DNA of 64,000 nucleotides from Hyphomicrobiales bacterium (GTDB lineage Bacteria > Pseudomonadota > Alphaproteobacteria > Rhizobiales > Rhizobiaceae). The translations under genes were made by a program, and so were the position numbers. Of this stretch, positions 9,114 to 18,275 are shown in pieces (the first letter of the stretch is position 1; the number at the start of each line of letters is the position of its first letter). Location: assembly GCA_900470805.1 (NCBI GenBank), contig UCCA01000008.1:62001-126000 (forward strand), written 5' to 3'. Below the pieces are notes generated by a model. That model did not search any database, had not been told where the DNA came from, and was given only the letters and a program-made list of their open reading frames with translations.

Positions 9114-10341
9114 GAAATCCCCCCTGCGCGTCGTTGCCGACGCGAATGCCAAGACGAATACCAAGACCCCTGTCGAAGACAATGACGTTTCCTTGCGTGA
9201 GGAAACGGTCGGAGAGGCGCCTTCCTCCAATTCGGCGCCTGTCACCGCCGTGGCTGCGCCTGATGGCATCACGACCCGCCGTCGGCGCAGCCTGAAGCGT
9301 CCGGTGCTGTTTGCATTGCTGCCCGTCGCGCTCGTCGTCGGCGGCTATTACTACGTCAACGGCGGGCAGGTGATGTCGACCGACAACGCCTACATCCGCG
9401 CCGACATGGTCGGCCTGACGACCGACGTGTCCGGCATCGTCGACCAGATCGACGTGCACGAGAACGAGGCGGTGAAGAAGGGCCAGGTGCTGTTCAGCCT
9501 CAAGGCCGATTCGTTCCGCATCGCGCTGGATGGCGCCAAGGCGCAGCTGGGCGCAGTGCGCAACCAGATCCTCAATCTGGAAGCCAGCTATCAGCAGTCG
9601 CTGGCCGAGATCACCCAGGCCGAGGCTGACATTCCGTATTTCCAGACGGAATTCGATCGTCAGCAGAACCTCCTCAACAGTTCGGCGGCGACCCGCACTG
9701 CCTTCGACCAGGCAAAGCACAATCTGCAGGCCGGACAGCAGAAGGTCGCTGTCGCAAAGGCGCAGGCGGCGACAACGCTGGCGCAGCTCGGCGGCAATGC
9801 CGATCAGCCGGCAGAGCAGAACCCGCTTTATCTCGAGGCACAGGCCAAGGTCGACGACGCGCAGCGCCAGCTCGACCACAGCGTCGTCAAGGCGCCGTTC
9901 GATGGCATCGCCACCAACGTCAATTCGTTGCAGCCGGGCTCCTATCTGGAGGCCTCGACGCAAGCCTTTTCGATCGTTGGCGCCAACAATCTCTGGATCG
10001 ACGCCAGCCCGAAGGAAACAGAGCTTACCTATGTCAAGCCTGGCCAGTCGGTGACCATCTATGTCGACACCTATCCCGGTGCCACTTGGAAGGGCAAGGT
10101 TGAGAGCATCAGCCCGGCATCCGGTTCCAGCTTCTCGCTGCTGCCGGCGCAGAACACCACGGGCAACTGGGTGAAGGTGGTGCAGCGCATTCCGATGCGC
10201 GTCAGCATCGAGGATCAGGCTGGCAAGCCGCCGCTTCGCGTCGGCATGAGCACCGTCGTGGATGTCGATACCGGCCATGCACGCGGCCTGCCGGATTTCG
10301 TTTCCAAGCTTCTGGGTCGCTCGGGCGGAGACCATGAGTAA
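9106..10341 (+). CDS. emrA: HlyD family adaptor, EmrA-like
   Basis: Membrane fusion protein of 411 residues: a cytoplasmic N-terminus of about 65 residues, one TM (RPVLFALLPVALVVGGYYYV), then STDNAYIRADMVGLTTDVSG, a coiled-coil hairpin around residues 140-250, and a beta-barrel. The STDNAYI motif is characteristic of EmrA. It links the MFS pump to an outer-membrane channel. It overlaps marR by 8 nt upstream and emrB by 8 nt downstream, giving a tightly coupled three-gene operon. Confidence 0.92.
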   Translation: MAEKSPLRVVADANAKTNTKTPVEDNDVSLREETVGEAPSSNSAPVTAVAAPDGITTRRRRSLKRPVLFALLPVALVVGGYYYVNGGQVMSTDNAYIRADMVGLTTDVSGIVDQIDVHENEAVKKGQVLFSLKADSFRIALDGAKAQLGAVRNQILNLEASYQQSLAEITQAEADIPYFQTEFDRQQNLLNSSAATRTAFDQAKHNLQAGQQKVAVAKAQAATTLAQLGGNADQPAEQNPLYLEAQAKVDDAQRQLDHSVVKAPFDGIATNVNSLQPGSYLEASTQAFSIVGANNLWIDASPKETELTYVKPGQSVTIYVDTYPGATWKGKVESISPASGSSFSLLPAQNTTGNWVKVVQRIPMRVSIEDQAGKPPLRVGMSTVVDVDTGHARGLPDFVSKLLGRSGGDHE

Positions 10342-11875
10342 CGCTCCCGCCGTCCCCTTCGTCCCGGTCGCCAATCGCGGCATGATCACGGCTTGCGTCA
10401 TCCTCGCCGTCATCATGCAGGCGCTGGACACGACGATCGCAAACGTCGCGCTGCCCTATATCCAGGGCAGCGTCTCGGCGAGCGCCGACCAGATCAACTG
10501 GGTGCTGACCTCGTATATTGTCGCAGCCGCGATCATGACGCCGCCGTCGGGCTTTCTTGCCGCCAAGTTCGGCCGCAAGAACGTGTTGCTGACGGCGATC
10601 GTCGGCTTCGTCGTGGCGTCCATCCTGTGCGGGCTGGCGCAATCGCTGAACCAGATCGTTGGCTTCCGCCTGATGCAGGGCCTGTTCGGCGCGTCGCTGG
10701 TGCCGCTGTCGCAGGGCATCCTGCTCGATATCTACACGCCCGAGGAGCGCGGCTCCGCCATGGCGCTGTTCGGCGTATCGGTGATGGTCGGGCCGGTGCT
10801 CGGCCCCGTCATCGGCGGCTGGCTCACCGACAACATCAGCTGGCGCTGGGTGTTCTACATCAACATCCCGATCGGGGCGCTCGCCTTTGCCGGCATCATG
10901 ATCTACGTCAGCGAGACCAAGCGCGATGCATTGGCCAAACTCGACTGGTTCGGCTTCGGAATGATGAGCCTCGGCATCGCCTCGCTGCAGTTGTTCCTTG
11001 ATCGCGGCGAACAGCTCAACTGGTTCGCCTCGGGCGAGATCATGATCGAGGCGATCATCTGCGCGGCCGCCTTCTATCTTCTGACCGTGCACACGCTGAC
11101 GGCGGAGAAATCCTTCGTCAATCCGAAGCTGTTCCTCGACCGCAATTTCGCGGTCAGCATGATCTTCATCTTCGTGATCGGCATCACCTACCTCGCGTCG
11201 CTAGCGCTAATGACACCCTATCTGCAGACGCTGATGGGCTATCCCGTCATCACCGCCGGGATCGTGATGGGGCCGCGTGGGCTGGGAACGATGCTGTGCA
11301 TGTTCATCGTCGGGCGGCTGATCGGCAAGGTCGATACGCGGCTGCTGCTGGTGCTCGGCCTCGGGCTGACGGCGTGGGCGATGTACGACATGACCGGCTG
11401 GACGCCCGATGTCTCACAGTGGACGATCATTTCCGTTGGCTTCGTGCAGGGCGCCGGGCTCGGCTTCCTGTTCGTGCCGCTGACGACGATCGCCTTCTCG
11501 ACGCTACCAGCGGAGATGCGCGGCGACGGGACCGGCCTCTACAATCTGTCACGAAACATCGGCTCCAGCGTCGGCATCTCGATCGTCTCGGCACTGCTGG
11601 TCGAAAACGCGCAGATCAACCATGAGAATATCGCGGCCTATGTGACGCCGTTCAACCATGCCTTCGATAGCGCGGCGGCACAGGGCATGAACCCGATGAC
11701 CGCCGTGGGCCGCGCGGCTTTGAATGAGCTGATCACGCTGCAGTCGACGATCATCGCCTATATCGACGACTTCAAGCTGTTGATGATCATGTCGCTGGCG
11801 GTCATCCCGCTGGTGCTTCTGCTGCGCAAGCCGAAGACGGCGCCAGCCATGGATCACAGCGCTGTCATGGAATAA
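10334..11875 (+). CDS. emrB: MFS drug exporter of the DHA2 (14-TM) family, EmrB-like
   Basis: A 513-residue protein with 14 predicted TM segments. TM1 carries QALDTTIANVALPYI (motif D1 of DHA2 exporters), and TM5 contains the antiporter motif C sequence GPVLGPVIGGWLTD. The start ATG at 10334 lies inside the end of emrA; a 24-codon upstream extension lacks a ribosome binding site. It pumps hydrophobic compounds with its EmrA partner. A strong terminator follows about 35 nt after the stop. Confidence 0.93.
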   Translation: MSNAPAVPFVPVANRGMITACVILAVIMQALDTTIANVALPYIQGSVSASADQINWVLTSYIVAAAIMTPPSGFLAAKFGRKNVLLTAIVGFVVASILCGLAQSLNQIVGFRLMQGLFGASLVPLSQGILLDIYTPEERGSAMALFGVSVMVGPVLGPVIGGWLTDNISWRWVFYINIPIGALAFAGIMIYVSETKRDALAKLDWFGFGMMSLGIASLQLFLDRGEQLNWFASGEIMIEAIICAAAFYLLTVHTLTAEKSFVNPKLFLDRNFAVSMIFIFVIGITYLASLALMTPYLQTLMGYPVITAGIVMGPRGLGTMLCMFIVGRLIGKVDTRLLLVLGLGLTAWAMYDMTGWTPDVSQWTIISVGFVQGAGLGFLFVPLTTIAFSTLPAEMRGDGTGLYNLSRNIGSSVGISIVSALLVENAQINHENIAAYVTPFNHAFDSAAAQGMNPMTAVGRAALNELITLQSTIIAYIDDFKLLMIMSLAVIPLVLLLRKPKTAPAMDHSAVME

Positions 11876-12466
11876 TCAGCGGAACGGCTTACTGAGATAG
11901 CGAGAACCCAAAATGCCGAAGCGCCATGGTGCTTCGGCATTTTTCGTGATGCCGATGCGTTTTCCCGAAATGATCGGGGCAGGGGCGGTCGGCGTCAGCG
12001 AATAGGGCCGCTGGTCGAGCAGCCGGTCGTTGAGGGCGATGCTGATATCGAGCGCCTGGCAGAGCTTGCCGGGGCCGCTGCAGAGCTGGGTCAGCGCGTT
12101 GGTGCCGCGGCGTTCAATCATCTCGGCGATGCCCATCTCCGGCTCGATGGCGCGGATCAGCACGGCGGAGCCCGGGGTGCAGACGAAGTTGACGCACCAG
12201 TGCATTCCGTAGATGCGGTAGATGTAGACGTTGCCCGGCCTTCCGAACATTGCGGCGTTGCGTTTCGTGGGGCCGCGAAAGGCATGCGAGGCTTCGTCGT
12301 CGAGGAAATAGGCCTCGGTCTCGACGATGTGGCCGCCGATGCCATCGACGAGAAAGCGACAAGCAAGCAGGTCGCGGGCCACCGTTATCGCGTCGCGTTC
12401 GAAGAAGCGGGTCAGGCTTTCGCCTTCGATCGCCGCCGTGCCGATGGCGCCCTGGATGTCCGTCAT
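11876..12466 (-). CDS. DNA-3-methyladenine glycosylase (AAG/MPG family)
   Basis: At 196 residues it has the length of bacterial AAG-type glycosylases. Recognisable motifs are VETEAYF (the catalytic Glu region), DEASHAFRGPTKRNAAMFG and the YIYRIYGMHWCVNF strand. The enzyme excises alkylated purines in base-excision repair. Its stop abuts the emrB stop, and its last 23 codons are antisense to the emrB terminator. A small uncharacterised gene lies 6 nt upstream on the same strand. Confidence 0.9.
   Translation of the reverse strand: MTDIQGAIGTAAIEGESLTRFFERDAITVARDLLACRFLVDGIGGHIVETEAYFLDDEASHAFRGPTKRNAAMFGRPGNVYIYRIYGMHWCVNFVCTPGSAVLIRAIEPEMGIAEMIERRGTNALTQLCSGPGKLCQALDISIALNDRLLDQRPYSLTPTAPAPIISGKRIGITKNAEAPWRFGILGSRYLSKPFR
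11911..11945 (+). terminator. Rho-independent terminator of the marR-emrAB operon
   Basis: A 12-bp perfect stem (AAATGCCGAAGC with GCTTCGGCATTT, loop of 8) is followed by a T run on the plus strand. It lies inside the 3' coding end of the convergent DNA glycosylase gene. Confidence 0.8.
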
Positions 12467-12472
12467 GTCGCC

Positions 12473-13728
<1,256 letters not shown>

Positions 13729-13742
13729 CTGTTTGTTCGTTA

Positions 13743-13780
13743 TATCCGGATAGTGATGGCGAATATTGAATGATTATCCG
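13743..13780. promoter_or_regulatory. Candidate LysR operator between divergent lysR and SDR genes
   Basis: A perfect 10-bp palindrome TATCCGGATA at 13743-13752 is followed by a further TATCCG at 13775-13780, giving three related half-sites in the 120-nt divergent intergenic region. LysR proteins typically bind two such sites over the divergent promoters. Confidence 0.45.
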
Positions 13781-13848
13781 TAGGAAGAAAAGGGGCATTG
13801 TCTTCTCATCGACATCGCGCCGCGGCGCCCAGATCAAGGAGAACGACA

Positions 13849-14589
13849 ATGACCACATCCGAAAACAAGGTCGCCATCGTCACCGGCGCGTCCAGAGGCA
13901 TTGGTGCCGCCATCGCCGCGCGTCTGGCGACGGACGGTTTCACCGTCGTCGTCAACTATTCCGGCAGCGCGGCGCCGGCCGAAGAACTGGCACGAGAGAT
14001 CGAGCAGAAGGGAGGCAAGGCGCTGACGGCGAAGGCCGATGTCAGTGATGCGGAGGCGGTGCGCCGGATGTTCGACGCGGCCGAGGCAGCCTTCGGCGGG
14101 GTCGATGTTCTCGTCAACAATGCCGGCATCATGATGCTGTCGTCGATCGCCGATGCCGATGACGCCAACTTCGATCGGCAGATTGCGGTCAACCTGAAAG
14201 GGACGTTCAACACGTTGCGCGAAGCCGGAAAACGACTGCGCGACGGCGGTCGTATCGTCAACTTCTCGACGTCGGTGGTCGGCCTCAAGCTGGAGGACTA
14301 CGGCATCTATGCCGCCACCAAGGCGGCGGTCGAAACGATGACGGCGATCATGGCGAAGGAGATGCGCGGCCGTGAGATCACCGTCAACGCAGTCGCACCG
14401 GGGCCGACTGCGACCGATCTGTTTCTCAACGGCAAGTCCGACGAGTTGGTGGCGCGGATGGCCAAGATGAACCCGCTGGAGCGGCTCGGCACGCCTGAGG
14501 ATATCGCCGCAGCCGTGTCGTTTCTCGCCAGTCCCGATGGTGCCTGGATCAACGGCCAGACGCTGCGCGCCAATGGCGGCATGATCTGA
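13849..14589 (+). CDS. Short-chain dehydrogenase/reductase, 3-oxoacyl-ACP reductase-like
   Basis: A classical 246-residue SDR. TGASRGIG (residues about 11-18) binds the NAD(P) cofactor, NNAG is present near residue 90, and the catalytic Tyr-Lys pair lies in YAATK. The start ATG at 13849 follows AAGGAGAACGACA, a strong ribosome binding site, so the 17-codon upstream extension is rejected. It is divergent from a LysR regulator. The substrate cannot be deduced; many LysR-SDR pairs of this kind act on small carbonyl compounds. Confidence 0.9.
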   Translation: MTTSENKVAIVTGASRGIGAAIAARLATDGFTVVVNYSGSAAPAEELAREIEQKGGKALTAKADVSDAEAVRRMFDAAEAAFGGVDVLVNNAGIMMLSSIADADDANFDRQIAVNLKGTFNTLREAGKRLRDGGRIVNFSTSVVGLKLEDYGIYAATKAAVETMTAIMAKEMRGREITVNAVAPGPTATDLFLNGKSDELVARMAKMNPLERLGTPEDIAAAVSFLASPDGAWINGQTLRANGGMI

Positions 14590-14684
14590 TCCGGCAAGCG
14601 GGCGGCGGCGTTACGAACCGTCCGCCTGCGGGTGCCGCTGTGGATATTGCTCGGTGTGAAAGCTGCGGGAATACAGTTGGATAG

Positions 14685-14710
14685 GCCGGCTTCTTTATTC
14701 GAAAGCCGGC
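14685..14710 (+). other. Hairpin downstream of the SDR gene
   Basis: An 8-bp stem, GCCGGCTT with AAGCCGGC, has a 10-nt AT-rich loop. There is no T run after it, so it is at best a weak terminator for the SDR gene. It lies just upstream of the sRNA promoter. Confidence 0.4.
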
Positions 14711-14725
14711 GCCCGTCAATATTCG

Positions 14726-14754
14726 CTTACATTTGCACCGGGATTGTCTATATT
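14726..14754 (+). promoter_or_regulatory. Sigma-70-type promoter of the predicted small RNA
   Basis: CTTACA (14726-14731) and TATATT (14749-14754) are 17 nt apart. Rhizobial housekeeping promoters are described as CTTGAC-N17-CTATAT, and here the -10 reads CTATAT from 14748. Transcription would begin near 14760. Confidence 0.55.
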
Positions 14755-14759
14755 AGCAA

Positions 14760-14825
14760 GTGTAGGGACATCCGGGACTCCTCCAATCCGGGATGTCAGG
14801 CCTCGATAACTGCCGGGCCATTTTT
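14760..14825 (+). ncRNA. Probable trans-acting small RNA with anti-Shine-Dalgarno loop (alpha-r14/cuckoo-like)
   Basis: There is no coding frame here. After the predicted start comes a hairpin of GACATCC (14767-14773) with GGATGTC (14791-14797), extended by an inner 3-bp stem. It presents CTCCTCC (14778-14784) in a 9-nt loop. A second, shorter hairpin at 14799-14819 ends in five Ts (14821-14825). CUCCUCC-type loops are the hallmark of rhizobial alpha-r14/cuckoo and rhodobacterial CcsR RNAs, which are thought to bind ribosome binding sites or CsrA-like proteins. A longer transcript to the stem at 14875-14909, whose loop again holds CTCCTC, is also possible. Confidence 0.55.
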
Positions 14826-14874
14826 CCCTGGTGACGCGGCAGGGAATGAAAGAAGAAATGAGAAAACATATGGT

Positions 14875-14909
14875 TGCGGCCCGTTGAAGGTAACTCCTCG
14901 CGGGCCGCA
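14875..14909 (-). terminator. Strong stem, terminator for lysR (minus) and possibly for the sRNA (plus)
   Basis: A 9-bp stem TGCGGCCCG with CGGGCCGCA encloses a 17-nt loop. On the minus strand it is followed by ACCATATGTTTTC. On the plus strand it is followed by GTTCTTTC. It sits 7 nt after the LysR stop. Confidence 0.6.
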
Positions 14910-14915
14910 GTTCTT

Positions 14916-15827
14916 TCAGGCAGCGTCCAGCTTGGCATCGACAAGCAGCTTCACCAGCCAATCGACGAAAACGCGCACCTTGTTGCTGAGGTGGCGGTTC
15001 GGCGGATAGACGATGTAGAGCCCGAGCGGCTCGCGGTTCCACTCCGGCAGGACTTGGATCAGCTCGCCACTTGCCAACTCATTGCGGATCATGAAGCGCG
15101 GCAACTGGGCGATGCCGAGGCCGGTGGTTGCTGCCGTCACGAAAGTCCGGCTGTCATTGACCGAGACGAGGTAGCGCGGATTAATCTCCAACTCCTCGTT
15201 GTCCTTGCGGAACTCGAACGGAAGCGTCCGGTTGGTCTGAGCACGGAAATAGCTGACGGAATAGTGACCGTTTTCAAGGTCTTCCGGCCGCTCAGGCTTA
15301 CCGAACTTCTCGATATAGATCGGCGAGGCGCAAGTGATCAGCTCGACTTCCGATACACGCCTGGCAATCAGCGATTGATCGGCGGGGGTCCCAGCGCGCA
15401 ATGCGCAGTCGACGTTTTCGGCGAGGTAATCCACGGTGCGGTCGCCGACGCCGAGATCGATGCGGATGTCGGGATATTTCAGGTAGAAATCGCACAAGGC
15501 GGGCACGACGATCCAGTCGGCGAAAGCGCCGGCCATTTCGACGCGCAGCCGTCCGCCGGGCAGCCCCTGCGAGTTGGTGAGGCTACCATCGAGCTCGGAA
15601 ATCTCCGACACGATCTGCGCTGCCCGTTCGTAGTAGAGCGCGCCGTCTGTCGTCACCATGACGCGGCGGGTGGTTCGGTTGAGGAGCTTGGTGTGGAGGT
15701 GCGCCTCGAGCCCCTGGATGAGATTGGTCACCGTCGCCTTTGGCATGGCGAGTGTGTCGGCGGCCCGTGTGAAATTGCCTGTCTCCACGACGCGAATGAA
15801 AGCGCGCATTGCCGAGAGCTGGTCCAT
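14916..15827 (-). CDS. LysR family transcriptional regulator, divergent to an RND efflux operon
   Basis: A 303-residue LysR protein with an N-terminal HTH (NFTRAADTLAMPKATVTNLIQGLEAHL, residues about 15-42) and an effector-binding domain. It ends in NKVRVFVDWLVKLL, like the other LysR in this window, so both belong to the same subgroup. It is divergent from the pseudo-hydrolase gene and RND system at 15995-21479, with two inverted repeats between. The likely role is control of that efflux operon. Inducer unknown. Confidence 0.9.
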   Translation of the reverse strand: MDQLSAMRAFIRVVETGNFTRAADTLAMPKATVTNLIQGLEAHLHTKLLNRTTRRVMVTTDGALYYERAAQIVSEISELDGSLTNSQGLPGGRLRVEMAGAFADWIVVPALCDFYLKYPDIRIDLGVGDRTVDYLAENVDCALRAGTPADQSLIARRVSEVELITCASPIYIEKFGKPERPEDLENGHYSVSYFRAQTNRTLPFEFRKDNEELEINPRYLVSVNDSRTFVTAATTGLGIAQLPRFMIRNELASGELIQVLPEWNREPLGLYIVYPPNRHLSNKVRVFVDWLVKLLVDAKLDAA

Positions 15828-15860
15828 CGGTATTCACCTGAGTAGGTTGCAGTGCGGTAT

Positions 15861-15919
15861 TGTTCGAAATCTGGAACAGTGTAATCGTAATGATGCAGCT
15901 TATTCCGTGAGTGGAATAA
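15861..15919. promoter_or_regulatory. Two inverted repeats in the lysR/efflux divergent promoter region
   Basis: TGTTC-N8-GAACA lies at 15861-15878, and TTATTCC-N6-GGAATAA at 15900-15919, both perfect. Their spacing and symmetry fit LysR-type T-N11-A recognition and activation sites. They lie 33-134 nt from the two divergent start codons. Confidence 0.5.
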
Positions 15920-15994
15920 CAATATCTTTTTTTCAGAAATTGCAAGCCGTCGCGGCAGGCAATATGTTACGCCGATGAAGCAGAGACCGATAGA

Positions 15995-16816
15995 ATGACG
16001 GTGCAGGTGAAAGACATGGTGTTTGACAAGGTGGCCATCGGCCCCGTGTCGACGCGTATCTATCAGGGCGCCGAATACGGGAAGGGTTCCCCGATCGTTT
16101 TGTACTTCCACGGCGGTGCCTTCCAGTCCTCGGGACTGCAGGACAATGCGGTTGCGGAAGCGATCGCGAGTGCCGGTGCCATCGTGGTTGTCGCAGATTA
16201 CAACGCTCCCATGGGCGGCGTTTTTCCAAAGCCTCTCGAAGTCGGCTACTCGCTGTTTTCCTACATGGCCAACAAGCGCGCCTCCGGTCTCGGTGACCGC
16301 AACTCGGCGCTGCTGGTTGCCGGCGAAGAGGCGGGTGGCAACATCGCCGCCAGTGTGGCCTTCAAGGCGCGCGATCACTATGCCGACGCGCTGGACGGGC
16401 AGGTGCTGATTTCGCCGCTGGTCGATCCGTTCATGGGATCGAAGTCCATCCGCGAAGCCGACGCAATCGGCATGCGCGAGCGTTGGGCCGCCGGCTGGAG
16501 CCATTATCTCAGTGGTGGTGGCTGCCATCCTTATGCGGCGCCGTGTCTTTGTTCGCGTATCGCGGGCGTTGCGCCCGCACTGATCTTCACCGCCAAGGAC
16601 GATCCCCTTCGCGATGAAACACTTGGCTTCGCCGATCGCCTGAAACAGGCAGGCGTGGCCGTTCGTCAGCAGGTTTCCCCCGCCGGGACAGGCTGGCCAT
16701 CGATTTACGGCGGGACATCAGACAAGCCGCCGGGCTGGCGCGAGACCATCGCCCAGGAATTCGGCAGCTTCGTTCGGGACATGCGCAGGCAACCCATTCC
16801 TTTGAAGACGAACTGA
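15995..16816 (+). CDS. Alpha/beta-hydrolase fold protein (HSL-like) lacking the catalytic Ser and His
   Basis: A 273-residue protein of the hormone-sensitive-lipase type. The oxyanion-hole motif YFHGGAF is intact near residue 40. The nucleophile elbow, normally GDSAGG, reads GEEAGG at residues 110-115, so Glu112 replaces the Ser. The acid motif region DDPLRDE is kept near residue 205. Where a His is expected there is AGTGWPSIYGG. Hydrolysis by the usual triad looks impossible, so the protein may be a ligand-binding pseudoenzyme. It is the first gene of the operon with the RND adaptor and pump; the adaptor starts 37 nt downstream. Confidence 0.75.
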   Translation: MTVQVKDMVFDKVAIGPVSTRIYQGAEYGKGSPIVLYFHGGAFQSSGLQDNAVAEAIASAGAIVVVADYNAPMGGVFPKPLEVGYSLFSYMANKRASGLGDRNSALLVAGEEAGGNIAASVAFKARDHYADALDGQVLISPLVDPFMGSKSIREADAIGMRERWAAGWSHYLSGGGCHPYAAPCLCSRIAGVAPALIFTAKDDPLRDETLGFADRLKQAGVAVRQQVSPAGTGWPSIYGGTSDKPPGWRETIAQEFGSFVRDMRRQPIPLKTN

Positions 16817-16853
16817 TTATTTTTCGGCCGTGGGGGCCGTAAGGAGAATACCA

Positions 16854-18047
16854 ATGACGTCCAGTAAGAAGCGCTGGGCCCTTGTGGGCGCCGGTCTGAG
16901 CCTTGTTGCGTCCGTTTCAGCCGCAGCACTGTTTTTCGAACTGCCGATGAGCGGCACCGCCACGGCGGCAACCGCCGAGGCGCAGGCCGCTCCGCCGGCG
17001 GTACCTGTCACCGTTGCCGTCGTCGCCAGCCGCGATGTGACCGAGTGGGAGCAGTTCTCCGGTCGCCTCGAAGCCGTCGATCGGGTGCAGATCCGCTCGC
17101 GGGTCGCCGGCGCCGTGCAGTCGGTGCATTTCCGCGAAGGCGCGCTGGTGAAGGCCGGCGATCTGCTCTTCACCATCGATCCGGCCCCGTACCAGGCGGC
17201 TGTTTCGCAGGCCGAGGGACAGGTGGCCTCGGCCGATGCCAAGGTCAATCTCGCGCAGATCGAGCTTGAGCGTGGCCGCAGGCTTTCCGACAACAAGACC
17301 ATTTCGCAGAGCGACATGGACCAGCGTCAGAACGCCTTCACCGAGGCGCAGGCCGGTCTTCGCACCGCGCAGGCGGCGTTGCAGTCGGCACAGCTCGAGC
17401 TCGGTTACACCGAAGTTCGCGCTCCCGTCGCCGGTCGCGCCGGCAAGCTGGAGATCACCGTCGGCAATCTGGTTGCCGGAGGGTCTACTTCGTCGGAATT
17501 GACATCGCTGGTCTCGGTCGATCCGATCTATGCCAGCTTCAATGCCAGCGAAGGCATGGTGACCAAGGCGCTGGCGCAGCTTCCCGCCGCAAACGGTGCC
17601 GTCGCCGATATCGAGCAGATCCCGGTCGAAGTCGGCACGCTTGCCGATGATGGCACGCCGATCAAGGGCAACCTGCAACTGATCGACAACCAGGTCGATG
17701 CCTCCAGCGGCACGATCGGCGTTCGCGCCGTGTTCGACAATCCCGGCGGCAAGCTGATCCCCGGCCAGTTCGTTCGGGTCCGCATGGGCCAGCCGAAGGC
17801 CGAGAACAAGATCCTCGTCAGCGAACGCGCCATCGGCACCGATCAGGACAAGAAGTTCGTGTTCGTCGTCGATGCCGAAAACAAGGTCAGCTACCGGCCG
17901 GTCCAGCTCGGCATCGCCGAAGGTGGTGACCGCGTGATCGAAAGCGGCCTTGCCGTCGGCGACACGATCGTCGTCAACGGCCTGCAGCGCATCCGTCCGG
18001 GCGCGGTCGTCGCGCCGCAGATGGAAGAGAAAGTCGCGGCGAAGTAA
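16854..18047 (+). CDS. RND efflux periplasmic adaptor, second system (BepD/MexE-like)
   Basis: A 397-residue membrane fusion protein. It begins with a signal/anchor (KKRWALVGAGLSLVASVSAAALFF), then VQIRSRVAGAVQSVHFREGALVKAGD, the lipoyl half-motif, a helical hairpin around residues 100-165, and beta domains. I use the ATG at 16854, preceded by AAGGAGAATACC; the longer frame starts 24 nt upstream with no ribosome binding site. It pairs with the pump at 18276. A 228-nt gap holding a palindromic repeat separates them, unlike the overlapping arrangement of the first RND system. Confidence 0.93.
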   Translation: MTSSKKRWALVGAGLSLVASVSAAALFFELPMSGTATAATAEAQAAPPAVPVTVAVVASRDVTEWEQFSGRLEAVDRVQIRSRVAGAVQSVHFREGALVKAGDLLFTIDPAPYQAAVSQAEGQVASADAKVNLAQIELERGRRLSDNKTISQSDMDQRQNAFTEAQAGLRTAQAALQSAQLELGYTEVRAPVAGRAGKLEITVGNLVAGGSTSSELTSLVSVDPIYASFNASEGMVTKALAQLPAANGAVADIEQIPVEVGTLADDGTPIKGNLQLIDNQVDASSGTIGVRAVFDNPGGKLIPGQFVRVRMGQPKAENKILVSERAIGTDQDKKFVFVVDAENKVSYRPVQLGIAEGGDRVIESGLAVGDTIVVNGLQRIRPGAVVAPQMEEKVAAK

Positions 18048-18055
18048 TACGCAGA

Positions 18056-18185
18056 CCCCTCCCCACCCCCCCACAAGGGGGAGGGGCCAGACTGCCGCAC
18101 CGTTCAAGCCAGGATTTGGCAGGACAGTGCCACGGGTTTTCTCCCCCCTTGTGGGGGAGATGGCCGGCAGGCCAGAGAGGGCATC
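18056..18185. repeat. RIME-like intergenic palindromic repeat
   Basis: Two GC-rich palindromes lie side by side. CCCCTCCCC (18056-18064) pairs with GGGGGAGGGG (18077-18086), and TCTCCCCC (18140-18147) pairs with GGGGGAGA (18153-18160). They are followed by a GGCCGGCAGGCC stem. The CCCCACAAGGGGGAGGGG-type core and the roughly 130-nt mosaic layout match what is described for Rhizobium-specific intergenic mosaic elements. It sits inside the efflux operon between adaptor and pump. Confidence 0.65.
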
Positions 18186-18275
18186 TAAAGCATCCAATTC
18201 CACCCCGACCGGCGATCTCCCAATCGCCGGAGAGGGTCGTTGCATCCCCAGTTTCATCCCGGAGAGGGCTTTGAA

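Noticed and set aside
8827..10431. A 534-codon minus-strand frame across marR, emrA and the start of emrB
   Set aside because: It spans three well-supported genes on the other strand and has no recognisable domain or ribosome binding site.
18056..18185. The palindromic repeat considered as a CRISPR or an insertion-sequence end
   Set aside because: There is no spacer-repeat periodicity, no cas gene, no transposase and no target-site duplication; a RIME-like element explains it better.
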